Below are positions 49,280-61,057 of a stretch of DNA of 64,000 nt, one piece after another. The translations under genes and the position numbers were made by a program. The DNA is from Jaapia argillacea MUCL 33604 (Eukaryota; Basidiomycota; Agaricomycetes; Jaapiales; Jaapiaceae). The first letter of the stretch is position 1. Each line of letters starts with the position of its first letter. The notes under the pieces are model-generated. The model was not told the origin of the DNA and did not search any database. It saw only the letters and a list, made by a program, of their open reading frames with translations. The DNA is taken from NCBI GenBank assembly GCA_000697665.1, contig KL197718.1:55906-119905 (forward strand), given 5' to 3'.

Positions 49280-50095
49280 GGAGGGCGAGAGGGGGGATGT
49301 GTGGCGACCTGAGCCACAGAAAAACTCGAACTGATAAGCAAGCAGACCGGCGTTTCCTCAAGCTGCAAGTCCAACTTATGCGTGACGTCGCCAGGGATAT
49401 GGAGATGGTAAAACAAAACATACCGATCTTGCCCTGATCAGGAACGACACAAGGTATTATTTCATTATAGGTAAGCAGGTTCAAATACTTTCAAATCTTG
49501 GAATGTTCTACTCCACGATTGTAGAGCGAAACGTTGGTAAAGGAGCCAGCCCGTCTTGGCAAAGTTCTTGTCGTTTCCTGGTGGACGTTGCTCGCATTGC
49601 CAAGGAGAGGGCCAGAGCAGTGTTTCGCTGAGTGTTTGCTAAAGATTCCAACACGTCGGTCACGGTCAGGTGATCGTGTTACATTTGATGGGTGAGGACG
49701 TAACAGTGTCAGTGGCCACGCACATTTCAGGGATTGTTGCGCCATCGTGGGGGGAGGAACTTGACAGCGACAACGATAAGAGGTATACAGGGTTAGATTG
49801 CGACACCTTAGTGGACTTGGAATTTGAAACCATGGATGGTGCATATGGAAAACAAGAGATCGGTTCTGACAGAACGGAAAAGAAAACAGGAGATACGATA
49901 CTTTTCCCACATTGTGCGACGTCCCGCGTCCCGCAACATAGGGCGACGTCCTGCAGGACAACAAAGTGGAACTAAAATGAGAAAAAACCACGAATCCGAT
50001 GATGTCGGCCGACGAAGTGTGAAACTCACAACCTTTGGAGTACAAAGCGAATTGTTACAACGTACAATCAGTATCTCAATCACAATCCTCTCATT
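49280..50095. other. intergenic, upstream of the cysteine-rich protein
   Basis: About 815 bases holding its promoter and the 3' flank of the next leftward gene. Around 49918-49955 a short GC-rich block repeats CGACGTCC and GTCCCGC words. No gene recognised. Confidence 0.3.
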
Positions 50096-52096
50096 CTATT
50101 GACTTGCACCATCTCCTTCCTCGGAGGGGTCCACCGAACTGTCATCCTCTCCTTCTACTTCCCCGTCGTCGACCTCGTCATCACTATCTTCGACGGGTGG
50201 CAAATAGAACTCCTCATCCCGACAATTGACCCCCATCTGGATTTCCCAAAGTTCCCGTCGGTAATATGCATCCCACATCTCCTGCTCCCGCCCCGCTTCT
50301 TCAGCAGCTTCTGCTTCCCTCTGCTCCCAAGCACGGGTCCTTGGAACACCATCCGCGTCGACAAACACTTCACTCTCACTTCTCGCCAGCGGCCGAGGCA
50401 TTCGACGGGGAATGACAGTGTTCCCCTCTCTCGGCCCATCGACATCTTCCTCGCTATTACTATCCGCCCTGTGTAATGGACGAGGTTCGAAGGAATTCAC
50501 CCGCGAAGGTCGGCGAGATGGACCCTGCTGGGAGGAACCCTCAGAACGAGGAGGGTCATCGCTTTCCGACAGTTCGCCATCCCAAAGCCACTTCGAGGCG
50601 AGGTCATGCAGGAAGTCATCTGCTTCAGCCGATGTAGTCCTCCGAGTTGCAGGCGCTGCGGGTCTCGAAGTCCAAATGCTGGTGCCACTGGTGCCAGCTT
50701 CCTCCGGAGGGGGGCCCAGCCAATTAGCCTGGGATCGAGAGGTGGTCGTTTGGGTGTATGGTCCATTGTTATCCAACGGTCGAAGAGAAGCTGCAGGCCC
50801 GAACAACGACGACGACGTCCTGCGGAGGCTCCTGGATTGGAGATTTCCTGCAGTGAGGACCTCACTTTCAGACCAAAGAGGAGGGGATAGTCGTGAGCTA
50901 GAGGGACCGGCTTGGGTTTGTGAGGAATGCGAAGGCTGTGAGCGTCGGATGAAGGGGAGGGGAGGAGGAGGCATCTCCACCCGAGCACGGTTTTGTCTCT
51001 CGTCCTCCGGAGTACCAGGGTCTACGGCCTTCTCCTTCCCTTTCTTGCTTGAAGTCTCCATTTCGTCGCGAGAGCGTTTCAGTGAGGCCTCGGGGGCCGA
51101 CGGTTCGGCAACCGGACTACTCTTGCGCGATCGCTTTCCCGGGGACCTTGTTTCGGGTGAATCATCCTCGCCATCGCTATCTTCTTCTCGACTTCGCTTT
51201 CGGGATTTGTCCTCTCCTTCCAGCGATCCAGGCGGAGGCGGGACACTATCAAGAGAAATCAACCATGAGCCTTGAAGGCAGGGAGCTACAGACAAATCCA
51301 CATACCTCTCATCTAATTCCTCCTCACCAACTCCGCTAGCACCAGCCTTCTCACCAAGGTCAATCTTCTCTTTCGATGGCGGGTTCCGAGGATCCCAACC
51401 AGGCTTCGACCCGTTGGCAATCCTCTCGTCTTCGGGGACCCCGGCGTAATCTTGGGCATCCCAGAGATACTTCGCAGCCAATGGACCCACGATCTTGCCT
51501 ATTGAATTCATCAACTTTTGCGAATCAGCCGTCTCCTTCTTCAATTCCTCCTCGGCGAGGGTAGCCTCGATAAGGGCAGCGTGTACCTGACGTTCCGCGT
51601 CTTCGACAAGCTGCTCGATTCGGCGACGATGAGCGAGTGCCTCAGCTAATTTATCGTTCAGGAAGTCGGGATTGTCAAACAACGGGTTAGCAAACGGATC
51701 TTCATCCTCTGAATCCTCCGTGTCAGATGTCTCCTCGCCTTCCCGAGGTCCACTCTCGTCGGGCTCTGCGGAGACTCGAGGAGGCTCGCCCACGGTTGGG
51801 AGCGTGACCTGAGGTTGACTGGACGGCGAGTGAGTGGTTCGTAGCGAATTTCGATTGCTTCGGCCCGCGCTGGTAGCAGGTTTGGAAGCCTGTGGACGGG
51901 CGGGAATACGAATCAGCATTTGAGAGTTGTTCGATTGCTCGTTACGATGGGTTTTAGTGGTGGTACTAGGTACCGAAGACGGTGCCTTCGAGCGAGCCCT
52001 CGGAACAACGGAGGCTTGTTTCGAAGGAGGCTTGCGGCTTCGCAGTTGTCGAGCATCAGATGCTTCTCGAGGAGGAGGGAGGTTCGATGTAGTCAT
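50096..52096 (-). CDS. hypothetical, mostly disordered acidic protein with a coiled coil
   Basis: Read with one probable intron (51305-51246, 60 bases, GTATGT to GATAG), the gene gives 646 residues; without splicing the frame also stays open. The start chosen is MTTSNLPPPRE. The N-terminus is basic and Ser/Thr-rich, followed by an acidic patch (TSDTEDSEDEDPFANPLFD), a helical stretch with heptad-like spacing (LAEALAHRRRIEQLVEDAER) and long Ser/Pro/Arg segments with KRSR-type nuclear signals. The end is strongly acidic (EDSDDEVDDGEVEG). No family is recognised; a nuclear place is a guess from composition. Confidence 0.65.
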   Translation of the reverse strand: MTTSNLPPPREASDARQLRSRKPPSKQASVVPRARSKAPSSVPSTTTKTHRNEQSNNSQMLIRIPARPQASKPATSAGRSNRNSLRTTHSPSSQPQVTLPTVGEPPRVSAEPDESGPREGEETSDTEDSEDEDPFANPLFDNPDFLNDKLAEALAHRRRIEQLVEDAERQVHAALIEATLAEEELKKETADSQKLMNSIGKIVGPLAAKYLWDAQDYAGVPEDERIANGSKPGWDPRNPPSKEKIDLGEKAGASGVGEEELDERYVDLSVAPCLQGSWLISLDSVPPPPGSLEGEDKSRKRSREEDSDGEDDSPETRSPGKRSRKSSPVAEPSAPEASLKRSRDEMETSSKKGKEKAVDPGTPEDERQNRARVEMPPPPLPFIRRSQPSHSSQTQAGPSSSRLSPPLWSESEVLTAGNLQSRSLRRTSSSLFGPAASLRPLDNNGPYTQTTTSRSQANWLGPPPEEAGTSGTSIWTSRPAAPATRRTTSAEADDFLHDLASKWLWDGELSESDDPPRSEGSSQQGPSRRPSRVNSFEPRPLHRADSNSEEDVDGPREGNTVIPRRMPRPLARSESEVFVDADGVPRTRAWEQREAEAAEEAGREQEMWDAYYRRELWEIQMGVNCRDEEFYLPPVEDSDDEVDDGEVEGEDDSSVDPSEEGDGASQ

Positions 52097-52766
52097 TTTA
52101 CGAATCAGAATCAAGTCAACCTTTCAGTTATGAGATAGTTTGGGAGCAGGGTCGTACTAGAGCTGGTCGTGGTACGAGGTCAACAGAGGAAACTGTCGCA
52201 GAGTACAAGCGAGCGAATATAAACTCCTGGTGGTCCAAGCACGGTTGCTTGGGCCTTGGATATTGCCGATATCAACCAGACCGGCTCGGGCCAGCCACAG
52301 ATCGCGGGAGGCAGAGAACAATGCCATGCGATATGTGGCCCAAGCAAGGGCCAACATAGAACAAAAGAGTTCCTGTCGTTGTGGCCATAAGGTCGATCTG
52401 TGGATGCGGATGCATGTAGGCTCGCCGTTTTGGACAAGCGCCCGCCAGAATCAGTCAGATCAGGTCCACGTGGGTGTGTTGAGCCGGCAATTCCCGCTAC
52501 TTTGTTCCTCCATGTCTGAGCACCTGGTGGGTGAATGGAGGGTGAATGGCGGTGTAAGGATAATTTGTGGAGGTAAATCAAAGATTCTGTGTGAACTAAT
52601 ACAGAAAATATGGACACCGCTCCCCTCGAAGACACGTATTATTATAGACCAGAAAACAGTGTACAGTGAATGCGAACCGAGCACACACCGGCCAGGCAAT
52701 AGAAGTTCACAGGGACAAATCAGCAACCACACTGTTATCTCTCTTGACGCAGAATGGGTGCTTGAA
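52097..52766. other. intergenic, 670 bases
   Basis: Promoter region of the disordered-protein gene and 3' flank of the C2H2 gene. No gene recognised. Confidence 0.3.
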
Positions 52767-53962
52767 CTAACACTCGATTAGCATCTGGACTAAGAGTGCC
52801 ATGATCAGAACTCCAGCCTTCAGAGGCAATCTAGGAACATACCCAAACATTTGTCGCAGTAGCTCCTCGAAAACTTCATCCTTGGATCCCCTCATCAGTC
52901 TTTCATCGTTCCTCACAGTGCGCAACTCTTCTATCAGGGTCTCATGCTGGTCTAGAGCGTACGTATACTTGGCCTTCATGCATAAGTACTTCACCATAGC
53001 AGGAGTTCTCCCCATGATCAACCCAGTCTGGTGATCGAGTGCTTGCAAAAGATGAGGTGGTATCCCTTCCAGCTGGTCATCCGGAGTGTCTGCGTCTCCA
53101 GGACTCGCTGATCTCCGCGAATAGGCGCCAGAGAAATAGTCGCCTTCTGCGAGGGAATCTCCGTCGTCGTATTGGAGATCAGAGGGCGTGTGAGTTTCGA
53201 CTTTGAAAGTGGTGAAACCGTGAGGAGTTGGTGGCTCGACCTCTGGTTCGTCGCGTTTCCGTTTCCGATTTCCACCTCGCCCCGGCAATGGGGGAGATAT
53301 GTTGTGTTGCAGTCGCATATGTTTCACGAGCGCATCGGAGCGAGTAAAGGATTTGTCGCACTCTGTAATAAACGTAGATGAGAATTCGGAACTTGAAGCT
53401 CCTCCCCACTAGAGAGAGCACGGTATTCGGCGAGAACCTTGGTAAACCAATGGTTCGCATATAAAATGCGAGGCCTTCGCTGGGGCAAGACAAGGGAACG
53501 AAAGATAAACTCACCCGGCCGTGGACAGGTGAAAGGTTTCTCTCCAGTATGAGATCGGATGTGCGATATGAGAGCGAATCTGGAGGTTTGAGCCAGCCCT
53601 CTTCTCAGACAAGTCGCCCATTCACAAGTGTAGTTTGACTTGTGCACACCAATGTGGTCTGTCAAGCAAGAATCAGAGCTTGGTGTTCTGGAGAGGATCA
53701 TATGGAACGCACCGTTGTGTATGTGTTCGATCAGGGTTGGCAGATGTGTAAAGACCTTCCCGCACTCCTCCCATTGACATGTAACAGTTGCGTCAGACGT
53801 GACCGGTTGGGGGCGGTTGTTCGCTGGTGAACCGGGTCTTGAACTTGGGCCAACATCGGGCTGGTCACCGAAAGCAGAGCCATCATCGTCAAGGGATGAA
53901 TCCGTAAAGGCTGGCGATGCAGGACCTGGAGATGGAGATGGGCTATGCAAGCTCCTCGCCAT
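52767..53962 (-). CDS. C2H2 zinc-finger protein (three fingers)
   Basis: Exons 53962-53713, 53658-53515 and 53362-52767 give 329 residues. After a Ser/Pro-rich leader come three fingers split over the exons: CQWEECGKVFTHLP with two His, CEWATCLRRGLAQTS..LISHIRSH, the linker TGEKPF, and CPRPECDKSFTRSDALVKHM. A basic RKRKRDE patch and a helical C-terminus follow. The C-x4-C spacing and the long second finger recall fungal Gli/YY1-like factors such as S. pombe Iec1 of INO80, but that link is tentative. A further intron (GTATGT to TCCAG) may replace the last residues by a two-residue end. The protein is expected in the nucleus. Confidence 0.82.
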
Positions 53963-54111
53963 GATGACGATATTGACGAGATTCACGCGCTCATCGTTCC
54001 TTGCAACGAGCGGCGTGTTTGTCCAAGTTTGTTCAGAGTGGCGGTTGGGTGGCGTGCAACTTCAGCGTCTGTTCTCGACCACATCGCAGCATCCACCACC
54101 TTGCTCTCGTC
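53963..54111. promoter_or_regulatory. short divergent promoter (C2H2 factor / TAF11)
   Basis: Only 149 bases lie between the two divergent start codons, so both genes must share promoter DNA here. No TATA box is evident. Confidence 0.5.
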
Positions 54112-55105
54112 ATGAATCCGCCGTTTCCTTCATTTCCGTCTCAAGAGCGCACATTTATACCAGCAACTCCCGGGGCTCCATCTACACGAGGCCGGGGAAC
54201 TGGTGCAAAACGAGGAAGAAAGCCCCGCCAACCAGGATCTATCACGAGTTCTCCTCGACCTCCATCGTTAACTCCTGGACCGAGCACAAGCCAATCCACC
54301 CCGTCTCAATGGTCTCAGAACGCGACCGGAGCGACCACAGGTGTTATTGATCTACAAGAAGGTACCAGTTCCGCCGCACAACCAAGTTCTCAGTCCCAAC
54401 CCAGTCAGGAGAATGGACTTGGGTTGCCTGGTGTTGTTGTACCAGCTGGCGTGGAAGCTTCTACACCTGCTCCGACGCGGCCATCGGGTCAGGGTGGCGA
54501 CGAAGATGAAGGAGGCGAAGATGAGATATTGCCAGCCATGGCAGATGATGATTATTCGGCGCAGTTGTCATGGCAGAGTCAGTCAAAGGACAATCTCAAG
54601 TAAGCAATGGTTGTTCTCCGGTCGAGCTGTGAAATTCACGTTCCTTGTCTATGCTAGAGTCCTGATGGATAACTTTACACCGCAGCAATATGAACGGTTT
54701 GAAGCTTATCGTCGACATGCGCTGCCGAAGCAAGCTGTTCGAAAGGTGGGCGAACTGCTGGTTCTTTACAGATTTATACCCCATCATACTCATATATTCA
54801 TCCAGGTTATCCAACAGACGCTTGGTCAACAGGTCTCGCAGCCTGTTGCCCAGATAGTGGCAGGTTTTGCGAAGGTGTTTGTTGGCGAGATTGTTGAGAA
54901 AGGTAATACGCCTGTCTCATGTCCTTGAGCAAACTGCTCATGTATTCTCGCCTGCTTCGCAGCTCGAGCGGCGCAAGCACGACGTGGGGAGACAGGACCT
55001 CTATCTCCTGATCATTTACGAGAAGCGTACCGAAAGTATCAAGCGGAGACTGGTCGCGTAGGTGCTGCGAGACCATTGAGATCGAAACGCATGTTTGTTC
55101 GGTAG
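54112..55105 (+). CDS. TAF11: transcription initiation factor TFIID subunit 11
   Basis: Four exons (54112-54599, 54658-54745, 54806-54902, 54963-55105) give 271 residues. A disordered Pro/Ser/Gln-rich first half with an RGRGTGAKRGRKPRQ basic patch precedes the histone-fold TAFII28 domain: LMDNFTPQQYERFEAYRRHALPK, VIQQTLGQQVSQPVAQIVAGFAK and VFVGEIVEKAR. The closing helix LSPDHLREAYRKYQ is typical. TAF11 pairs with TAF13 inside TFIID and contacts TBP. The start ATG is the first in the frame after the divergent promoter. Confidence 0.95.
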
Positions 55106-55737
55106 AGTCCTGAACAATTTCGGCGTTTTGTTGAAGCGTTCCATGCCCGTTACTTGGTGATGTGGGTTTATCCCATCTGCCAGTTTGCAGGGATCTGACT
55201 CTCTCTGCAGGTTCCACAACGACTGGCGCACTCGTGTCGTCATTTAACCCAACCCACAGTCTCGACCTTCTTCGGATTCTCCGTGATGTCCGTACCATTG
55301 GACACGGGCAGTGATTGCTTAGAGATGCCGCCACTATCTTGGGCGCGGCTCGCCCTCATGTGTGTCTTCGAGGAAGTATGCTATGCTTGTTCAACTTGCA
55401 TAACTGTGGTTCACAAGCGCTAGGATATCCATTCATCTCTCAGATCCTTGTCGATGATACACCTACTGTGGGGGATATCTTTTGCGTGAATGTTGTCGAA
55501 TGGCTTCTTCAAGGAAGGGAAGTGTGACTCTAACATTTGTCCTGGCCAGTTCGGTTTCGCCCTCGTTACATAGATACGCCAGTCTCGGGTTCTGTTTGCA
55601 CCGCCGAACCCGAGAAGACAGTATTCCGAGAATGCCTACTGTATTGAAATGACACACAATAAACTCAACTGCCATGCTTAGGTTGGGCGCTCTCATATCC
55701 TTCGTGCTCTCCACGCCCACCTTCGATACCCTCAGAA
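55106..55737. other. intergenic between TAF11 and the oxygenase gene
   Basis: Contains a perfect 10-base stem (55584-55593 with 55607-55616, 13-base loop) in the 3' flank of TAF11. No coding exon seen. It presumably also holds the promoter of the gene at 55738. Confidence 0.35.
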
Positions 55738-57597
55738 ATGCCTGTTCTCGACATTCTGGACTGGATCCGCTCGAACAAGACGACTTTTGCGTTGGCAGTG
55801 ATTTCTGGCTACATTGGGATAGTTCGTCTCCTTCGTTGGAGAGACTATAACCGAATCCATCGTAAATACAATGCGAAGATCAATTCCCTGACGGCTGCAG
55901 AAGCTCAAACGATCGTGCACTGCACAACGATGTGGGATATGCCTCTTCTGGTGAACTATTCCCTGTCATTTGCTCTTTTCAAGACGTACGCTGTTGTGAG
56001 CGATTTTCTTCTCTTATGAGCGCGTAGGTCACCGTGGATTGAATCACGTCGCTAAGCCCTCGATATCTGAGCTACTTGCGAAGACGAAGCAACTGAGTAC
56101 GTGGGAGAATGTTTCTAAACGTTATGCAGACGTATGTATATCCTCTAAATTTATCGAATTTCACAGTGGTGGACTGACCTTTGAACAGACAGAGATATTG
56201 ATTAGTGAGCTCAATGAGCGGCATATCTCATCGAAAGTAACTGATTGTCTACGAAAGGCACCTGGGTAACATGTCCAATCACGGGAAGCTTCAACTTTGC
56301 CAAAGAGCCTGTAAGCTATGGGCCGGAGAAGGTCGATTTTGACCCACGGTGCGCCATCGCCATTGCGAGAACGAATTGGCTACATGAGCAGTATGATATT
56401 GTACGATTCCGCCTTTGCTTCGAAGCGGCTGATACTGACAGTTTCGATAGAGCAACGATGATTTTCTGTACACCCTCGCATTGTTTATTCTGGAGCCTAT
56501 TGTTAGTATAAACGCGACAAATGGTTTGTAATTTGACACTGATACCCCAACTTCACCCCAGAAATGGACTGCACGCTTTGGTTGGCGTGCAATGTCTCCT
56601 TTGGAGGCGCAGGTAAGTTGTCGGTGTGCTGAGATATCATGTCGCCTGATCGCTTCCTTCCTCAGGCAACGTTTGTGTTTTGGTACGAGATTGGTCAAAG
56701 GATGAATATCAAAGATATTCCGCCGACACTCGAAGAACTTCGAAAGTGGAGTGAGGTGGGTTGAATAGTACGTTTCCGAGTCTTATTTGGAATCATCCTA
56801 TCCCAGGCCTACGAACAGTCGTGCATGGTACCTGCTATCACCAATCGTGATGTCGCTCAGCAGACCATCAATGAACTCCTTTACTTGGCCCCAAACAAAT
56901 TCGGGATCAAAGCATTCCTTCAGCGAATCACCATCTGCCTCCTCGAAGAGCATGTTCGCATTGCAATGATGTAGTCTCGTTTTCACTCATTTTTTCCCCT
57001 TCACTGACTGATCTGTTGGCAGGCAACCAGCCCAACCATGGTACATGCACGCAATCACTCGGACCGTCTTGAACTCTGCGGCGTTCTTCCAGGGCTATCT
57101 TTGTCTTCCCCGGCGTCGTCCCCATTTATTCGTACCATTGGATCCGCCGATGCCGAAAGATGGATCCCTTCCTCGCATGCATCCCATCAGGTATGTCGTC
57201 CGGCTTAATTGGCCCACCGGCTTCTGAAGTATTGTGATAGATATGCTGCGAGACCTTGGTACAAACCGATCCCCAAAGGCATGGGTGCACTGATTGAGCG
57301 GCTGACTGTTCTGTTGGGCATTGTGGACCCAGACTTTGTCGCGAGCGACGAACTCAAAGCCGAAGGTTATCGTCTGGAATCATTGGTGAGATGTCCTGTA
57401 CTCCGCATCTAATTGTCATCTGATCGTCCGCGCCTAGGGTCCCTTGCGATGCGAAAAATGTTGGCTTTCTCCTCACTCTTACCAGATGGTATACTGACGG
57501 GTTAATTTCAGCTGCTCATGCAGAAGTGATGAGGAAGGCGGGCGAGATGCAAGGTTGCCCGGTTACAGGGGTATGGTCGCTTGGCGGAGGGAAGTAA
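55738..57597 (+). CDS. mpaB/rubber-oxygenase-type (DUF2236) ER-bound oxygenase-like protein
   Basis: Twelve exons (55738-55995, 56057-56131, 56189-56204, 56258-56400, 56451-56501, 56562-56612, 56666-56755, 56807-56970, 57023-57190, 57241-57385, 57438-57459, 57512-57597) give 422 residues. A hydrophobic N-terminal segment (TTFALAVISGYIGIVRLL) is followed by LFKTYAVPSISELL, WENVSKRYADTEILI, ARTNWLHEQY, DDFLYTLALFILEPI, RFGWR..SPLEAQATFVFW and LEELRKWSEAYE. This order matches fungal relatives of mpaB, which cleaves a prenyl chain in mycophenolate synthesis, and the bacterial latex-clearing oxygenase Lcp. One exon has 16 bases and one 22. The substrate is unknown. Confidence 0.85.
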
Positions 57598-57707
57598 GGT
57601 GCATGGTATGATTGTAGCACGAGTCGCAACGACGACACACTTCTGAATACACCTTGTATCATTGGTGATGATCCTATGACCTGGTGCTGTGATTTACCCC
57701 CAAACAG

Positions 57708-58028
57708 GCCATAGTTCACTCATGGATGCTGTCCCCATCACACGCGATGGCGCACCAGTTGCGCGGAGTTGACGAATTCGAAAGTAGGAATCCCTGAGTT
57801 TCGTGAGAGTCGCAACGCCGATCCTTATCCTTCCTTACCATATATCACCAGCGACGATCTGGTGCCTCCCGTGAGCGTGAGGAGATCATATTAGATTCTT
57901 AACACAAAAACACCGCAGGTACGTACGCTCCAGAGTTGCGTGGGGAAGTGGGAGAAGAGTGGTGGCACCAACGTAGAAGCGTATTAGAAGCGGAACAGGC
58001 TTTGATGGCTGATATCAACGCTATTTAG
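57708..58028 (+). pseudogene. unrecognised coding-like relic in three pieces
   Basis: Three adjoining stretches have strongly protein-like content but lie in different frames: one with MLSPSHAMAHQLRGVDEFE (ends near 57780), one with PEFRESRNADPYPSLPYITS (about 57789-57885), and one with TYAPELRGEVGEEWWHQRR ending in a stop at 58026-58028. Between the second and third a GTGAGC to CCGCAG intron fits by signals but not by phase. This is best read as a decayed gene with about two frame breaks, or a real gene whose sequence has errors. I do not recognise the family. Confidence 0.35.
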
Positions 58029-61000
58029 TGTGGGACCACTGTATAGATGAGCAAGGCCTGTTTATTCACCGAACTTGCTTGACATCGGTCACCTAATGAC
58101 AGCGTGCGATTGGATGTGGGTCCAGCGAATGGGCTCCCTGGAAGTACTTAATCCCCGTAGACCACGGGTTGAAGGATCCAATCAGCGACGACACGCGTAT
58201 AGTGAGAGCACTTGCTAAATTGTGTTTGTGTGGTCGGGGTTTATTCGATGACGACACAGGGTGGAGGACGAGAGCCCCTAGAAGGGTAAAGCGGTGGGAA
58301 GGATTGGGGGATGTAGGGTAGATGTTCGTTGGGGAAGGATGGTACAGAAGCAGGTAAATGAGGGAGGGATCTTCTCTCAGTGTCGGTAAAGGGTGGTTTG
58401 CGAACCACCCTTAAGATTATGGGGCTATTGCTCGCGCATGGTGTCGCCTGGACCGCCTAGATTGTGGAGAGTGGCCCGTCGGAAAGGCTAATATGCGTAC
58501 GGAACCGCTCATCGATGGCGTTTTGGGGCTGGAGCTTGGCACCATTCCGTCGAAATGTGTATCACTATGGGCCGCATAATCCTTTCTTCTCTGAATGAAA
58601 TAAGTGCCCTGAGAAGGTTGATGGCGTGTAGATCATCAGAATTACTAGAGCACTGATCAGGACCGGAACGTACCAACGTGATACCGCTATGTCGGTACGT
58701 TACGCTGCTTGAGTGTGAGTCTCGGGGACAATCGTACACAGGGAGGTTAAGGTTATAATCACCAAACACAAAGAGGTTTCCGTAAGGGACTTGTGCTCAA
58801 ACACAGAGGCATGCGGATGCTGAATTGGTATCACTATGGGCACTGTTCTGACACATGGTTCCACACTACACCGCCGGGTGGGGCCATACACAAGATCAGT
58901 TTCAGAGGATCTGTCAGGCATTCGTGTCAGCAACGCATCCGTAAGGAAGTGGAGTTGGGGGAAGACTTGCCCCTCCTTTGTTCCGCACGTGTGCGCTGGC
59001 TATCTTCGGGTTCTTCGCGGATCATCATGACGTTACAGCTCTCCAGCTCGTGAAACCGTCAGAGGTCATTGTACGACTCCAAGTCAAATTACGGGGCGAA
59101 CATGCGAGGGTGAGCAGGGTGCGGATGGTTGTACATAGAAAAGGTGCGTGACGTTACAGTACTCACAGTGCACGGCGATTATCGATTTTGATTTTGATTT
59201 TGGTTTGTGAGTTGGAAAGGTAATCAGTCTCGCCCGATTAGCGAAGGATCGAAGAGGAAGCAAACAGCGCTCAGCGATCGACGAGGATGGTCAATGAAGA
59301 GCCCAGGTTGTTGTCGTTCCATATCTATTATTGAACGAATGGGAACAGCGCGATCAATGTCACTCAGAATTCTGAGCCCAGGCAGGTAGTGCTGCAAGTA
59401 TACCCCAGACCTATCAAGTATGGTTGCTACCTGAACCAACTGCAGGGCCAAACCTAAGCTGCAGGACGATCAATGCAAATGGAGTAACGGGTCACCATAT
59501 GTCCTGATATTAGGACAATCAACAACGATTTAGGGTAATAAGCGCACTCTAGACCTCGGTCTTCAATGAGGCCGCCATCTTTGACACTAAGTGCGCCCTC
59601 ACACAGGAACATTCAAGCTCCATAGCAAGTTAGCTCGAGCAGCGAATGCATTCAGTTGTGCCACGAGGATATTGGAATCGAGGTCCCTTCGAAAGGCGTC
59701 GCCTTGTCGGGCCAGCGAGGGTCAGGCGTTCAGGGTTGGTTCGATATCGGCTTTGTCGGTCACGTCTTGGTGTATTCCTCGGTGCGGGGTCTTGCGAAAC
59801 TGGATTTCGGGTGCTGTTGCTTATTAGGGTGGGTCAAGGCACGACGGTCGACCAGCGAGATGGGGAACAAGCTCAGTGCGATCAAACCGCGGACATCAAC
59901 GTTTCAGGAGCGCAGCCTTATCAAGCCGGCTGGAGGATTGGAAACTGTCGTTCTGTCCTGGGAGGCGGGGAAAGGGTGGGCTTGATTGTTGGCAGGCGAT
60001 GCGCGGAAGGGCAACCGACGGACACGTCGCAAGCGAGCTGCAAGCGACACCGGGCCAGTGCCCACACTCATTGATACAGGCAACACCGTTGTTTCATTGC
60101 TAACAATCGTAGTTTGATGAACAACGAAGGCCAAATCTATCTATGAGAGAAAGAAGTGCCTAAGGAAACCCCATTAGCCCTGTACGTGTACATACAAATC
60201 CTCTTCTGATCATATACTTCTTCCATATGAATGCAAGACGAACAACGCACAAACGAATCGAAATCCACATAAACTAGAGTCAAAAACGGAAAGCCAGGTA
60301 TGTACAAGGTGAGGGCGGAGAGGGGTCAAGAAGGCTTTTGAAAGAGATGTCGGCGAGATTTAGGGTGGTGATAGATATAGAGTGAGAGCCAGTCGTGAGG
60401 AGTCGTCAAGGCGATAGTGTGGGTGGATGAGAGTTGTAAGAATATCATGGGGGCGAGAGTGAAAGGAAAGAGGACCGTGGAACGATATGAATGAATGGAT
60501 GGACAACAAAACGGGGACGATTGGATGGGGAGAGGAACAATTACAGAAGAGTACGTTAAAAGACCGAGAGATCGTCACTGTCGTTATCGTGTAGTTCGAG
60601 CCAGATTGCGAAAGAGACCAATCAAAAGAAAACAAAGAGATGGAGCGGAGGTAGAGAACCAATATAACACGAAAAGCAAGATAGATAGTATAGAGATCCG
60701 CAAAGAAGAAGAGGAGAGATATTATGTATACTTCTACTTTTAATGATTGGCACTCGTGGCCATCGACAGCAACTCGACGGGCCTTCGAGTAAAGGGACGA
60801 TGGTTATCATCATCACATTCACTGCCACGCCGGAGGCGACGATCGTCGTGTATGAATCGTTCGTCCGCGATGCGGCCCTCTGCGTGTCATGCTCGTCGTG
60901 AGCCATGACATATCGACGAAGGGTAGGGAACCAAATCGAAGACAGCGGAGGGGGAGGCCGTGCGAGATGTCCACAAATAAACACCTGAAACTATTATGGA

Positions 61001-61057
61001 CAGCGAAGCTGAAGATCCTCATATCGTACTTTTTATACATTCTTCCTTCCACCACAC
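58029..61057. other. 3 kb gene-poor stretch
   Basis: No exon chain, RNA gene or clear transposon is seen on either strand. The right end likely contains the 3' UTR of the Sfp1-type gene. A TTTTGA tandem (GATTTTGATTTTGATTTT, near 59186) is the only simple repeat noticed. Confidence 0.4.

Noticed and set aside
50412-51275. 287-codon plus-strand frame
   Set aside because: Lies antisense to the disordered-protein gene and has a biased Ser/Arg/Gly content mirroring it.
55584-55616. Perfect 10-base stem-loop downstream of TAF11
   Set aside because: About one such hairpin is expected by chance in a window this size; no terminator or RNA family fits.
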